Made by a program: the position numbers and the translations under genes
Shown here: piece by piece, positions 52,722 to 62,344 of the stretch
How the letters are laid out: the number at the start of each line of letters is the position of its first letter
How positions within the stretch are numbered: position 1 is the first letter of the stretch
The notes under the pieces: model-generated
Database searches by the model: none
What the model was told of the DNA's origin: nothing
Seen by the model: the letters and a program-made list of their open reading frames with translations, nothing else
Source of the DNA: Microtetraspora glauca
GTDB taxonomy: Bacteria > Actinomycetota > Actinomycetes > Streptosporangiales > Streptosporangiaceae
DNA: 64,000 bases
Assembly (NCBI GenBank): GCA_001570385.1
Contig: BBYL01000010.1
Coordinates: 494,456 to 558,455 of the forward strand
Direction: 5' to 3'

Positions 52722-54029
52722 ATGCCGACCCAGCCCCTGTGGCCCGCTCCCGTAGCGACCGGGCCGATCGACGCGACCGTCCGCCTGCCCGGGTCGAAGT
52801 CCGTGACGAACCGGGTGCTGCTCCTCGCCGCGCTGGCGCAGGCCCCCGGTTCCGTACGGCTCGCACTGCGCAGCAGGGACGCCGACCTCATGGTGGCGGC
52901 GCTGCGCTCCCTCGGCGCGGAGATGATCGCCTCGAACGAGAGCGTGTCGAGCGCCGACTGGGCGATCACGCCGGGGCCGATCAGGGGCGGCGCGTCCATC
53001 GACGTCGGTCTCGCCGGGACCGTGATGCGGTTCGTGCCGCCGGTCGCGGCCCTCGCGGACGGCGAGGTCTTCTTCGACGGCGACCCGCACGCGCGCAAGC
53101 GGCCGATGGGGCCGATCCTGGGCGCGCTGCGCGCCCTCGGCGCCACCGTGACCGCCGACGCGCTCCCGTTCACCGTACGCGGGCCGATCACGGGCGGCGA
53201 GGTCGTGCTGGACGCCTCGATCTCCTCGCAGATGGTGTCCGGGCTGCTGCTGGCCGCGCCGCGGTTCGAGAAGGGCGTCACCGTACGGCACAGCGGGCCG
53301 CCGGTCCCCTCCATGCCGCACATCGCGATGACGGTGCACCTGCTCCGCCAGGCCGGTGTCGAGGTCGACGACTCCGAGCCGGACGTGTGGCGGGTCGAGC
53401 CCGGCCCCATCGCCGCGAGGGACGTAATCGTCGAGCCCGACCTGTCGAACGCCGCGCCCTTCCTCGCCGCGGCGCTGATCACCGGTGGCGCGGTCACCGT
53501 GCCGGACTGGCCCGAGGAGACCACACAGGGCGGCGACCAGCTCCGCCACCTGCTCACCGACATGGGCGCGACCGTGACGCGCACGCCGTACGGCCTGCGG
53601 GTGACGGGAACCGGCCAGGTGCGGGGCATCGAGGCGGACCTGCACGAGGTCAGCGAGCTGACCCCCACGATCGCCGCGCTCGCGGCGCTGGCGGACGGCC
53701 CGTCGCGGATCAGCGGCGTGGCGCACATCCGCGGGCACGAGACCGACCGGATCACCGCGCTGGCCACCGAGATCAACAAGCTCGGCGGCGACGCCCGTGA
53801 GACGGACGACGGCCTGGAGATCCGGCCGCGTCCGCTGTCGGGCGGGGTCTTCCACAGCTACGAGGACCACCGGATGGCCACGGCGGGAGCAGTGATCGGC
53901 CTGGCGGTTCCCGGCGTCGAGGTGGAGAACATCGCGACCACGGCCAAGACTCTCCCCGACTTCGCCGGCATGTGGGCGGACATGCTGGCGGGCACCGAGG
54001 GCAGGACCACGACGACCGAGACGCCGTGA
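52722..54029 (+). CDS. aroA: 3-phosphoshikimate 1-carboxyvinyltransferase
   Basis: 435 residues, the EPSP synthase of the shikimate pathway. [27 protein letters not shown] (the actinobacterial form of the GNAGT motif), [22 protein letters not shown], and [19 protein letters not shown] 52722. RsgA follows on the same strand, an arrangement common in actinobacteria. Confidence 0.94.
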   Translation: MPTQPLWPAPVATGPIDATVRLPGSKSVTNRVLLLAALAQAPGSVRLALRSRDADLMVAALRSLGAEMIASNESVSSADWAITPGPIRGGASIDVGLAGTVMRFVPPVAALADGEVFFDGDPHARKRPMGPILGALRALGATVTADALPFTVRGPITGGEVVLDASISSQMVSGLLLAAPRFEKGVTVRHSGPPVPSMPHIAMTVHLLRQAGVEVDDSEPDVWRVEPGPIAARDVIVEPDLSNAAPFLAAALITGGAVTVPDWPEETTQGGDQLRHLLTDMGATVTRTPYGLRVTGTGQVRGIEADLHEVSELTPTIAALAALADGPSRISGVAHIRGHETDRITALATEINKLGGDARETDDGLEIRPRPLSGGVFHSYEDHRMATAGAVIGLAVPGVEVENIATTAKTLPDFAGMWADMLAGTEGRTTTTETP

Positions 54030-54084
54030 CGGGCGTCGATCGTTCCCGCGCCGGGCGCGCGGGCGCCGGAGAAGGACGGACAGG

Positions 54085-55068
54085 CTGAGCAAGCGGAAGT
54101 ACGACGAGGACGACGTCAGGATCCGGCCGGGCAAGGGCTCCCGGCCCAGGACCCGGCTTCGCCCTGCCCACGAGAAGGCCGTCGAGGGCTTCATCGTGGC
54201 TGTCGACCGCGGCCGCTACACCTGCCTGGTGGGATCGGTCCCCGTCGTCGCGATGAAGGCGCGTGAGCTGGGGCGCAAGGGCATCGTGGTCGGCGACCGC
54301 GTCGCCCTGGTGGGCGACGTGAGCGGCCGGCCGGACACGCTCGCCCGGGTCGTCCGGGTGGAGGAGCGGCGCTCGATGCTCCGCCGCAGCGCCGACGACA
54401 CCGATGACGTCGAGCGTCCGGTCGTGGCCAACGCCGACCAACTCGTCATCGTCACCGCGCTGGCCGACCCTCTCCCGCGGCCCCGGATGATCGACCGGCT
54501 CCTGGTCGCGGCCTTCGACGCGGACATCGACCCGCTCCTCTGCCTGACCAAGGCGGATCTCGCGTCCGCCGACGAGCTGGTCGCGCACTACGAGCCTCTC
54601 GGCGTGCCGTACATCGTGGTGAGCAAGGGGGGGCCGCTGGACGAGCTGCGCGGCCACCTGGAGGACCGGATCAGCGTGCTCGTCGGCCATTCGGGGGTCG
54701 GCAAGTCGACGCTCGTGAACGCGCTCGTTCCGACGGCCGACCGCGCGGTCTCCCACGTCAACGTGGTCACCGGCCGCGGCCGGCACACCTCGACCTCGGC
54801 GGTGGCGCTGGAGCTGCCCGAGGGCGGCTGGATCATCGACACCCCCGGCGTGCGCAGCTTCGGCCTGGCGCACGTGCACGTGGAGACCGTGCTCGCGTCC
54901 TTCCCCGATCTGAACGAGGCGACGGTCGAGTGCCCGAAGGGCTGCACCCACCTCGGGGACGGGTGCGCCCTCGACCGGTTCGTGGCCGAGGGGCACGCCG
55001 ATCCCGCCCGCCTGGAGTCCCTGCGCCGGCTTCTGATCAGCCGCGAAGGCGGCGAGGACACACCCTGA
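54085..55068 (+). CDS. rsgA: Ribosome small-subunit biogenesis GTPase RsgA
   Basis: About 327 residues if CTG 54085 is the start. The basic N-terminus (KRKYDEDDVRIRPGKGSRPR) is conserved in actinobacterial RsgA, and AAGGA lies eight bases before the CTG; no ATG, GTG or TTG is in frame here until GTG 54196, which would cut into the OB fold. Circularly permuted GTPase: G4 LTKAD, G1 GHSGVGKST, G3 DTPGV; C-terminal zinc motif CPKGCTHLGDGC. Confidence 0.88.
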   Translation: MSKRKYDEDDVRIRPGKGSRPRTRLRPAHEKAVEGFIVAVDRGRYTCLVGSVPVVAMKARELGRKGIVVGDRVALVGDVSGRPDTLARVVRVEERRSMLRRSADDTDDVERPVVANADQLVIVTALADPLPRPRMIDRLLVAAFDADIDPLLCLTKADLASADELVAHYEPLGVPYIVVSKGGPLDELRGHLEDRISVLVGHSGVGKSTLVNALVPTADRAVSHVNVVTGRGRHTSTSAVALELPEGGWIIDTPGVRSFGLAHVHVETVLASFPDLNEATVECPKGCTHLGDGCALDRFVAEGHADPARLESLRRLLISREGGEDTP

Positions 55069-55124
55069 TCGTCCGGTGTCCGGGCTCGTGAGCGGCTCAG
55101 CCCGGCGCCGCCGGCCTTCGGCCC

Positions 55125-55216
55125 GGGGCCTGTCTGCTTCCTGGAATCGGTCATGGACGGTGGGACACGAGTCGTACTCCTCGGGCAGGTCCCGCCACGG
55201 GCTGCCGGTGGGGAAC
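55125..55216 (-). pseudogene. Relic of an IS5-family transposase
   Basis: On the minus strand the frame reads TGSPWRDLPEEYDS and TVHDRFQEA, the N-terminal hallmark of IS5/IS427-type transposases. Nothing of the catalytic domain or terminal repeats remains, so it is a scar. Confidence 0.6.
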
Positions 55217-55297
55217 CGCACCGACTGGTCAGGTCCTATTTCATGAAATTTGACGAATTCGGGTGATCCCGCTGAGCGCATGTCCTACCTTCATCCC

Positions 55298-55711
55298 ATG
55301 CGCATCAAGCCGATCATCCTGGGTTCGGTAACCGCGGCCGCCCTGCTCGCCGCCGGAGGCACCGCTCTGGCCGGCACCTCGGCCGGGGGCGACACGCCGA
55401 CCAAGGTGTGCGGACCCGACTTCGTGGTGCAGCGGTCGGTCACGTTCAAGGGCGCGGCCACGTACCTGCTCTACAACGCGGACACCAAGAGCGCCTGCGC
55501 GGTCACGATCAAGACGACCAACCTGCGCAAGCGCACCAAGATCTGGGTGGCCCTGGACGTGAAGAACGCGGGCGTGGTCAAGAACGAGGAACTCACCGTC
55601 GATCACACCGTTCCGGTCTACCACTACGCGCCCGTGGGCACGCGGGTGAAGTTCTCCGGCGGCATCGACGGCGGCGCCACGTCTGGCACGGACTACGCCC
55701 CGATCAAGTAG
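55298..55711 (+). CDS. Small secreted protein of unknown function
   Basis: 137 residues. Signal peptide (IILGSVTAAALLAAGGTALA), then a beta-rich domain of about 105 residues with two Cys (KVCGPD, SACAV), probably one disulfide. The start is tentative: no good ribosome-binding site precedes ATG 55298. Family not recognised. Confidence 0.7.
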   Translation: MRIKPIILGSVTAAALLAAGGTALAGTSAGGDTPTKVCGPDFVVQRSVTFKGAATYLLYNADTKSACAVTIKTTNLRKRTKIWVALDVKNAGVVKNEELTVDHTVPVYHYAPVGTRVKFSGGIDGGATSGTDYAPIK

Positions 55712-55766
55712 AGCGCGGAGTCTCCGCGGGGCCCGGGATCGCCGTCGACGACACCGGGCCACCGGG

Positions 55767-56204
55767 CTAGCGGTTGGGGCGCAGCGTCCAGGAGACCGTC
55801 ATCTCCGAGACGACGACGTCGTCGGCGTTCCTGATGTCGACGGCGACACCGAACTCGGGACGCTTTCCCTCGTCGAGTTGGGCCAGGACCTCGGCGCGAT
55901 CGGCCCCCAGCGTCGCGATGGCGGTCACCTCTCCCTTTGCCAGCTTGAGATAGCGGATCTCGGCCGCGGTGGCGAGAGGGACGGCCCGGGCGAGTTGGTC
56001 GCCGAAGGCCGACAACATGGCCGCTCCGGAGGCCGACTCCGCCAGGGAGAACAGGGCGCCCGCGTGCGGTCCGCCGACGTGATTGTGCAGGTCGCCCCGG
56101 TCGGGAAGGCGGGCGGCCGCCCTTCCCGATCCGATCGAGTCGAAGGAGATCCCGAGCAACCGGGCGAAGGGCACGCTGTCCAGCATGAAGGCACCGATGT
56201 CCAT
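55767..56204 (-). CDS. Hotdog-fold protein (DUF4442-type thioesterase-like)
   Basis: 145 residues. GDLHNHVGGPHAGALFSLAESASGAA aligns with the substrate-binding helix of hotdog thioesterases; the DUF4442 group acts on or binds acyl groups. ATG 56204. Divergent from hisN. Confidence 0.78.
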   Translation of the reverse strand: MDIGAFMLDSVPFARLLGISFDSIGSGRAAARLPDRGDLHNHVGGPHAGALFSLAESASGAAMLSAFGDQLARAVPLATAAEIRYLKLAKGEVTAIATLGADRAEVLAQLDEGKRPEFGVAVDIRNADDVVVSEMTVSWTLRPNR

Positions 56205-56286
56205 GGCGGAATGTTACTCTTCAGTACGATCTGGGGCGATCCCTCATCTGATGTGATCGACCCCCGACGCGATAGCGTTGACCCCT

Positions 56287-57072
56287 GTGACCGGCTACAG
56301 CGACGATCTGCGTCTCGCACATGTGATGGCGGACGCCGCGGACGACATCACGATGCGCCGCTTCAAGGCGGTCGACCTCAAGGTCGACACCAAGCCCGAC
56401 CTCACACCGGTCAGCGACGCCGACCGCGCGGTCGAGGAGGCCATCCGCGGCACGCTGCGCCGCGCCCGCCCCCGTGACGCCGTCGTGGGCGAGGAGTTCG
56501 GCAAGACCGGCTACGGCATGCGCTCGTGGGTGATCGACCCCATCGACGGCACCAAGAACTACGTGCGCGGCGTCCCGGTCTGGGCCACCCTCATCGCGCT
56601 GATGGAGGAGGGCAAGGTCGTCGTCGGAGTCGTCTCCGCGCCGGCGCTCAGCCGTCGCTGGTGGGCCGCCAAGGGCGGTGGGGCGTGGACCGGCCGCAGC
56701 CTGACCAAGGCCACCCGCTGCCAGGTCTCCGGCGTGGGCCGCCTCGCGGACGCCTCCCTGTCCTACTCCAGCCTGAGCGGCTGGGAGGAGGAGGGCCGGC
56801 TCGACAACATGCTCGACCTCATGCGCGGGGTCTGGCGCACCCGGGCCTACGGCGACTTCTGGTCGCACATGATGGTCGCCGAGGGCGCGGTCGACATCTC
56901 CGCCGAGCCCGAGTTGTCGCCCTGGGACATGGCCGCGCTCACTGTGATCGTGGAGGAGGCCGGCGGCACCTGCACCGCTGTGGACGGCACCGCCCCCCTC
57001 GACGGCGGCAGCATGGTCTGCAGCAACGGCCTGCTGCACGGCGAGGTGCTCAAGCTCCTGACCAGGGACTGA
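56287..57072 (+). CDS. hisN: Histidinol-phosphatase, inositol-monophosphatase family
   Basis: 261 residues. Metal site VGEEFG, WVIDPIDGTKNYVRG and SPWDMAALTVIVEEAGG. The actinobacterial HisN type (start GYSDDLRLAHVMADAAD). GTG 56287 is preferred; there is no ribosome-binding site but a -10-like TAGCGT lies at 56273-56278, consistent with leaderless translation. Confidence 0.88.
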   Translation: MTGYSDDLRLAHVMADAADDITMRRFKAVDLKVDTKPDLTPVSDADRAVEEAIRGTLRRARPRDAVVGEEFGKTGYGMRSWVIDPIDGTKNYVRGVPVWATLIALMEEGKVVVGVVSAPALSRRWWAAKGGGAWTGRSLTKATRCQVSGVGRLADASLSYSSLSGWEEEGRLDNMLDLMRGVWRTRAYGDFWSHMMVAEGAVDISAEPELSPWDMAALTVIVEEAGGTCTAVDGTAPLDGGSMVCSNGLLHGEVLKLLTRD

Positions 57073-57134
57073 GGCCCTTCAGAACCTCACAGTCGCAGGG
57101 CCTGACAGATCCGGCGCCGCACAGATTCAGTGCT

Positions 57135-57926
57135 TCACAGCGCGAGGGTCTGCGACACGGCCGACATGAGACTGCCGTGGTACGCCTCGCCGTACAGGCA
57201 GACGTGCACGAGGAGCGGATGCAGCTGGTGCATGGGCACCCGCTCGCGCCAGCCGTCGGCCAGTGGCGCCGCCTCCCGGTAGGCCGCGAGGATCGTGTTC
57301 AGGTGCGGGGCTCCGAAGAGGGCCAGCATGGCGAGATCGGTCTCCCGGTGCCCGCCGTGCGCGGCCGGATCGATGAGAACGGCCCGCTCCGCGGTCCAGA
57401 GCAGGTTGCCGCTCCAGAGATCCCCGTGGATCCGGCTCGGCGGCTCGGCCACTCCTGAGACCTCCGGGATGAGCGCGCACGCCTCCTCGATCAGCTTCAC
57501 GTCCTCCGCAGCCAGCCACCCGCCGTCCCGTGCCGACCGTACGAACGGGAGGACGCGGCGCTCGACGTAGAAGGACGGCCAGTCCGGCGCGGGCGCGTTG
57601 TCCATGGGCAGCTCGGCGATGTGTCCGGGCCACGGGGCGCCGAACTCCGCCGCGCCCGCTCCATGCAGCGCCGCCAGCTCGCGTCCGAACCGCTCGGCCG
57701 CCCCGGCGGTCGCGTTCGCGGGCTCGATCCACTCCAGGACCAGCTCGCCGCCGTCCGACCTGATCACCTCGGGTACGGCGACGGCGCCGGGCTCGGCCAG
57801 CCAGCGCAACCCGGCCGCCTCCGAGGTGAAGTCCGCCCCACGCTTGACGAAGACCCTGCGGCCGTCGAGCTCGCCCTCGTACAGGGTCCAGGCGTGGCTG
57901 GACCCGAGGTCCCTAGTGATCCGCAA
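57135..57926 (-). CDS. Fructosamine-kinase-like protein
   Basis: About 263 residues from TTG 57926. VFVKRG (ATP Lys), VLEWIEP hinge, RIHGDLWSGNLLW catalytic loop and LIDPAAHGGHRETDLAML metal loop define the fructosamine/ketosamine kinase family, which repairs glycated proteins. The start overlaps the 3' end of the phosphatase gene upstream; a longer start at 57998 is possible but would overlap more. Confidence 0.85.
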   Translation of the reverse strand: MRITRDLGSSHAWTLYEGELDGRRVFVKRGADFTSEAAGLRWLAEPGAVAVPEVIRSDGGELVLEWIEPANATAGAAERFGRELAALHGAGAAEFGAPWPGHIAELPMDNAPAPDWPSFYVERRVLPFVRSARDGGWLAAEDVKLIEEACALIPEVSGVAEPPSRIHGDLWSGNLLWTAERAVLIDPAAHGGHRETDLAMLALFGAPHLNTILAAYREAAPLADGWRERVPMHQLHPLLVHVCLYGEAYHGSLMSAVSQTLAL

Positions 57927-58371
57927 GGTGCCTGGCCAGCCCTTCGGACGCGGCCTCGACCATCCGGAGGACGTCGCGGAAACCCGCGTGACCGCCATAG
58001 TAGGGATCAGGCACCTCGGCTTCCGGCGGAGACGAGGGGTCGAAGGAGCGGAACAGGCGCACGTCGGCCTCCGGCGGGGCGAGCCGCCGTACGGCGCGCA
58101 GATTCTCGGCGTCCATCACCAGGACGAGGTCGCGCTCGGCGAACCAGGAGCGGTCGAACTGCCGCGCGCGGTGGGCCGAACCGTCGTATCCGCCGGCGGC
58201 GAGCGTGGCCAGCGCCCGCTCGTCCATGGGCGCCCCGACATGCCAGCCTCCGGTGCCCGCGCTGTCGACCTCGACGTCGATGCCGTGTTCCTCCAGCGTG
58301 CGGCGGAGCACGATCTCCGCCATCGGAGAGCGGCAGATGTTGCCCATGCAGACCAGGCAGATGCGCTTCAT
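57913..58371 (-). CDS. Low-molecular-weight protein tyrosine phosphatase
   Basis: 152 residues. P-loop VCMGNICRSP, general-acid DPYYGG, full length. ATG 58371. The stop lies 14 bases inside the next gene, so the two are probably co-translated: a phosphatase followed by a fructosamine-kinase-like enzyme. Confidence 0.9.
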   Translation of the reverse strand: MKRICLVCMGNICRSPMAEIVLRRTLEEHGIDVEVDSAGTGGWHVGAPMDERALATLAAGGYDGSAHRARQFDRSWFAERDLVLVMDAENLRAVRRLAPPEADVRLFRSFDPSSPPEAEVPDPYYGGHAGFRDVLRMVEAASEGLARHLADH

Positions 58372-58430
58372 GGGTTCATATTCCCAGCTCAGGGCGACGC
58401 GGCGAAACCGCCACAAGAGCGACTGTGCCC

Positions 58431-58474
58431 GTTCACTGTCCGTTCACCTTTAACAGGGCATTAAGTCACCTTGA
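58431..58474 (+). promoter_or_regulatory. PHO box of pstS
   Basis: Two adjacent 11-bp units GTTCACTGTCC (58431-58441) and GTTCACCTTTA (58442-58452), with a weaker unit AGTCACCTTGA (58464-58474), match the direct repeats bound by PhoP in streptomycetes. They lie 50-90 bp before the pstS start. Confidence 0.75.
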
Positions 58475-58522
58475 CTCTTTACCGTCCTACCCGTTGAAAG
58501 ACCAAAGTGGGAGGACACAACC

Positions 58523-59629
58523 GTGAAGTATGCAGGCCGGCTCGCCGCGGCCGCCATCGCCGGCGTGCTTTCGCTCGCTGCGTGCGGCACCGATGACAAC
58601 ACCGCCGCCGACAGCGGCGCCACCGCCGGCAGCTCCTCCGCCGCAGCCGGCGGGTTGTCCGGAACCATCAACGCGGCCGGCTCCTCGGCGCAGGCGAACG
58701 CGATCGAGGAGTGGAAGAAGGCGTTCCAGTCCGCGAACTCCGGGGTGAGCATCAACTACCAGCCGAGCGGTTCCGGCGCGGGCGTCCAGGCGTTCATCCA
58801 GGGCACCGTGGCCTTCGCGGGCTCCGACTCGGCGTTGAAGGACGACAAGGGCGAGCCCGCGCAGGCCGACGCCCGTTGCAAGACCGGCAAGGCGATCAAC
58901 CTTCCGATGGTCACCGGCCCGGTCGCGGTCGTCTACAACCTTCCCGGTGTCGACGGACTGCAGCTTTCGCCGAAGACGATCGGCGGCATCTTCAACAGCA
59001 CGATCACCAAGTGGGACGACGCGGCCATCAAGGCCGACAACCCTGACGCCAAGCTGCCCTCCACCCCGATCCAGGCGTTCCACCGCTCGGACGAGTCGGG
59101 CACCAGCGACAACTTCACCAAGTTCCTCAAGGCGACCGCCGACTGGCCGTACGAGCCCGCCAAGGCCTGGCCGGCCGAGGCCAAGGGGCAGGGCTCCAAG
59201 GGCAGCGACGGCATCGCCTCCTCGGTGAAGACGACCGAGGGCGCGATCAGCTACGTCGAGCTGTCGTACGCGGAGAACTCTCAGCTGCAGAAGGCCAAGG
59301 TCGCCAACGGCTCCGGCGAGTTCGTCGAGCTCACCCCGGAGAGCGCGGGCAAGACCGTCGAGGCCGCCGAGATCGCCGGCACCGGCAACGACCTGAAGCT
59401 GTCGATCGACTACGCCACCAAGGCGGCGGGCGCCTACCCGATCGTCCTCGTGACGTACGAGATCACCTGCGAGAAGGGTCTGTCCACCGAGGACGCCAAG
59501 CTCGTCAAGTCCTTCCTCACCTACACCGCCAGCGACGAGGGCCAGCAGGCGCTCAGCGGCCTCGGATACGCACCGCTCCCGGCCACCCTGCTGGGCAAGG
59601 TCCGCACCGCCGTCGAGGCGATCTCCTAA
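58523..59629 (+). CDS. pstS: Phosphate ABC transporter substrate-binding lipoprotein
   Basis: 368 residues. Lipobox LAAC, then a Ser/Ala-rich linker; phosphate-binding motifs GSSAQANAIEEW, SGSGAGVQAFIQG, FAGSDSAL, RSDESGTSDNFTKFL. GTG 58523 with GGGAGG upstream. First gene of pstSCAB; induced by phosphate starvation through the PHO box. Confidence 0.93.
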   Translation: MKYAGRLAAAAIAGVLSLAACGTDDNTAADSGATAGSSSAAAGGLSGTINAAGSSAQANAIEEWKKAFQSANSGVSINYQPSGSGAGVQAFIQGTVAFAGSDSALKDDKGEPAQADARCKTGKAINLPMVTGPVAVVYNLPGVDGLQLSPKTIGGIFNSTITKWDDAAIKADNPDAKLPSTPIQAFHRSDESGTSDNFTKFLKATADWPYEPAKAWPAEAKGQGSKGSDGIASSVKTTEGAISYVELSYAENSQLQKAKVANGSGEFVELTPESAGKTVEAAEIAGTGNDLKLSIDYATKAAGAYPIVLVTYEITCEKGLSTEDAKLVKSFLTYTASDEGQQALSGLGYAPLPATLLGKVRTAVEAIS

Positions 59630-59634
59630 CCCAT

Positions 59635-60609
59635 ATGGTCACGTCACCACGTACACGCGAAGGCGGACCGGCCGTGCGCCGGTCCGCCTTCCGGCGCAGC
59701 CGCGGCGACGGCCCGTTCCGGTTCGCCTCGACCGGAGCGGGCGTCGTCCTTCTGGGGATCATGGCGGCGATCGGGGTCTTCCTCATCGTCAAGGCGATCC
59801 CCGCCCTCCAGGCCAACACCTCGCACTTCCTGACCGAGAAGGTCTGGAACCCCAACGCGGTGCAGCCGGCCTTCGGCATCGGCGCCCTCGCGTTCGGGAC
59901 CGTGCTCAGCTCGTTCCTGGCGCTGATCATCGCCACCCCGGTCGCGATCGGCGTGGCGCTGTTCATCTCCCACTACGCGCCGAGGCGGCTGGCCGCCCTC
60001 CTCGGTTACGTCATCGACCTGTTGGCCGCGGTTCCCAGCGTCGTCTACGGCCTCTGGGGCGTCGTCTTCCTGGTGCCCTTCATGCGCGGACCGTCGGAGT
60101 TCCTCAACACGTACTTCGCCTGGATCCCGCTGTTCGGCGGCGACCAGGTGGTCGGCAAGTCCATGCTGACCGCCGCGATCGTACTGGCGATCATGATCCT
60201 GCCGATCATCGCCGCGATCTCCCGCGAGGTGTTCCTCCAGGCGCCGAAGACGCAGGAGGAGGCCGCGCTCGCCCTCGGGGCCACCCGCTGGGAGATGATC
60301 AGGATGGCCGTGCTGCCGTTCGGCCGTCCCGGCGTGATCAGCGCCGCGATGCTCGGCCTCGGCCGGGCCATGGGCGAGACGATCGCCGTCGCGCTCATCC
60401 TCCCCGCGACCTTCGGGATCTCGTTCGAGATCCTCGGCCCGAACGGCAACAGCATCGCCGCCAACATCGCCAACGGCTTCGGCGAGGCGACCGCCACCGG
60501 CCGTGGCGCGCTGATCGCGTCCGGCCTCGTCCTCTTCCTGATCACGCTGGTGGTGAACATGGGCGCCCGTCTGATCATCGCCCGCCGGAAGGAGTTCTCG
60601 AGGACATGA
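59635..60609 (+). CDS. pstC: Phosphate ABC transporter permease PstC
   Basis: 324 residues with six membrane helices. The EAA loop is EEAALALGATRWEMIRMAVL, and GRAMGETIAVALILP is conserved in PstC. Five bases after pstS; the end overlaps pstA by four. Confidence 0.93.
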   Translation: MVTSPRTREGGPAVRRSAFRRSRGDGPFRFASTGAGVVLLGIMAAIGVFLIVKAIPALQANTSHFLTEKVWNPNAVQPAFGIGALAFGTVLSSFLALIIATPVAIGVALFISHYAPRRLAALLGYVIDLLAAVPSVVYGLWGVVFLVPFMRGPSEFLNTYFAWIPLFGGDQVVGKSMLTAAIVLAIMILPIIAAISREVFLQAPKTQEEAALALGATRWEMIRMAVLPFGRPGVISAAMLGLGRAMGETIAVALILPATFGISFEILGPNGNSIAANIANGFGEATATGRGALIASGLVLFLITLVVNMGARLIIARRKEFSRT

Positions 60610-61496
60610 CCACTGTCCCAACGGGCATCCAGCCCATCTCGACCGGCCGCCGGGTGAAGGACCGCATCGTTCACGTGCTGGTCTACCTGGCATTCGCCAT
60701 CGCGGTCATCCCCCTGATATCGGTGCTGTGGCTGGTCGTCAAGAACGGCATGCAGCGCTTCGACCTGGAATTCCTCACCCACTCGATGCGCAACATCGGG
60801 GCCAGGGACGCCGGAGGCGGCGCATACCACGCGATCATCGGCACCCTGGAACAGGTGCTTCTCGCCTCGCTCATCGCGGTGCCGATCGGCCTGCTCACCG
60901 CCGTCTATTTGGTGGAGTACGGCAGCGGCGGCCGGCTGGCCCGGTCGATCAGCTTCTTCGTGGACGTCATGACCGGCGTCCCATCAGTCGTTTCCGGCCT
61001 CTTCGTGCTGGCGTTCTGGATTCTCGCCCTCGGCATGCCGTTCTCCGGGTTCGCGGGCGCCATGGCGTTGTCGATCCTGATGATGCCGGTGGTGGTCAGA
61101 TCGGCAGAGGAGATGCTGCGCCTCGTGCCGAACGACCTCCGCGAGGCGGCGTACGCGCTCGGGGTCCCGAAATGGCGCACCATCGTCAAGGTCGTGCTGC
61201 CCACCGCGTTCACCGGCATCGTGACCGGCGTGATGCTCGCCGTCGCCCGCGTCGCCGGCGAGACGGCCCCGCTGCTGCTCACCGTCTTCTTCACCGACTC
61301 CATCAACAACGACCCGTTCAACGGGCCGCAGATGGGTCTTCCCCTGTACGTCTTCGACCAGGCGGGACGGCCGACCGACACCGCGATCGACCGCGCGTGG
61401 ACCGGAGCGCTCACCCTGATCCTGATCGTCATGCTGCTCAACCTGGTGGCGCGCCTCATCGCGTGGTGGCGCTCGCCCGCGAAGAGAGGGTCTTAG
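60606..61496 (+). CDS. pstA: Phosphate ABC transporter permease PstA
   Basis: 296 residues with six membrane helices. EAA loop REAAYALGVPKWRTIVKVVL and GETAPLLLT. Start overlaps pstC. Confidence 0.93.
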   Translation: MTTVPTGIQPISTGRRVKDRIVHVLVYLAFAIAVIPLISVLWLVVKNGMQRFDLEFLTHSMRNIGARDAGGGAYHAIIGTLEQVLLASLIAVPIGLLTAVYLVEYGSGGRLARSISFFVDVMTGVPSVVSGLFVLAFWILALGMPFSGFAGAMALSILMMPVVVRSAEEMLRLVPNDLREAAYALGVPKWRTIVKVVLPTAFTGIVTGVMLAVARVAGETAPLLLTVFFTDSINNDPFNGPQMGLPLYVFDQAGRPTDTAIDRAWTGALTLILIVMLLNLVARLIAWWRSPAKRGS

Positions 61497-61499
61497 GAC

Positions 61500-62276
61500 A
61501 TGGCCAAGCAGATCGAGGTCGCCGGACTCGACGCCTACTACGGAGCGCACAAGGCCATCGAGGACATCACGATGACCATCGAGCCGCGCGCGGTGACGGC
61601 GTTCATCGGGCCTTCAGGGTGCGGCAAGTCCACGTTCCTTCGGACGCTCAACCGCATGCACGAGGTCATCCCCGGCGCCCGCGTCGAAGGCAAGGTCCGT
61701 CTGGAGGACCAGGACCTCTACGGTCCCGACGTCGACCCGGTATCCGTACGCCGGACCATCGGCATGGTGTTCCAGCGGCCCAACCCGTTCCCGACGATGT
61801 CGATCTACGACAACGTCGCCGCCGGCCTCCGGCTCAACGGGCGGTTCTCCAAGTCCGAGCTCGACGGCATCGTCGAGAACTCCCTCAAAGGAGCCAACCT
61901 CTGGAAGGAGGTCAAGGACCGCCTGCACAAGCCCGGATCCGGCCTCTCCGGCGGCCAGCAGCAGCGCCTCTGCATCGCCCGTGCCATCGCCGTACGCCCC
62001 CAGGTCCTGCTGATGGACGAGCCGTGCTCGGCCCTCGACCCGATCTCCACGCTCGCGATCGAAGACCTCATCTCGTCGCTGAAGCGCGACTACACGATCG
62101 TGATCGTGACGCACAACATGCAGCAGGCCGCCCGCGTCAGCGACAAGACCGCGTTCTTCAACCTGGCGGGACAGGGCCAGCCCGGGAAGCTCGTCGAGAT
62201 GGACGAGACCTCCAGGATCTTCACCAATCCCGGCCAGAAGGCGACCGAGGACTACATCACCGGCCGTTTCGGCTGA
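61500..62276 (+). CDS. pstB: Phosphate ABC transporter ATPase PstB
   Basis: 258 residues. Walker [34 protein letters not shown], signature [16 protein letters not shown], Walker [13 protein letters not shown]. Three bases after pstA. Confidence 0.95.
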   Translation: MAKQIEVAGLDAYYGAHKAIEDITMTIEPRAVTAFIGPSGCGKSTFLRTLNRMHEVIPGARVEGKVRLEDQDLYGPDVDPVSVRRTIGMVFQRPNPFPTMSIYDNVAAGLRLNGRFSKSELDGIVENSLKGANLWKEVKDRLHKPGSGLSGGQQQRLCIARAIAVRPQVLLMDEPCSALDPISTLAIEDLISSLKRDYTIVIVTHNMQQAARVSDKTAFFNLAGQGQPGKLVEMDETSRIFTNPGQKATEDYITGRFG

Positions 62277-62344
62277 TCCAGGATCTGGACGGAACGAAAC
62301 CAGCGGACACGGAACTTAAGCAGAGCGGAAGGGGAGGCATCGGG

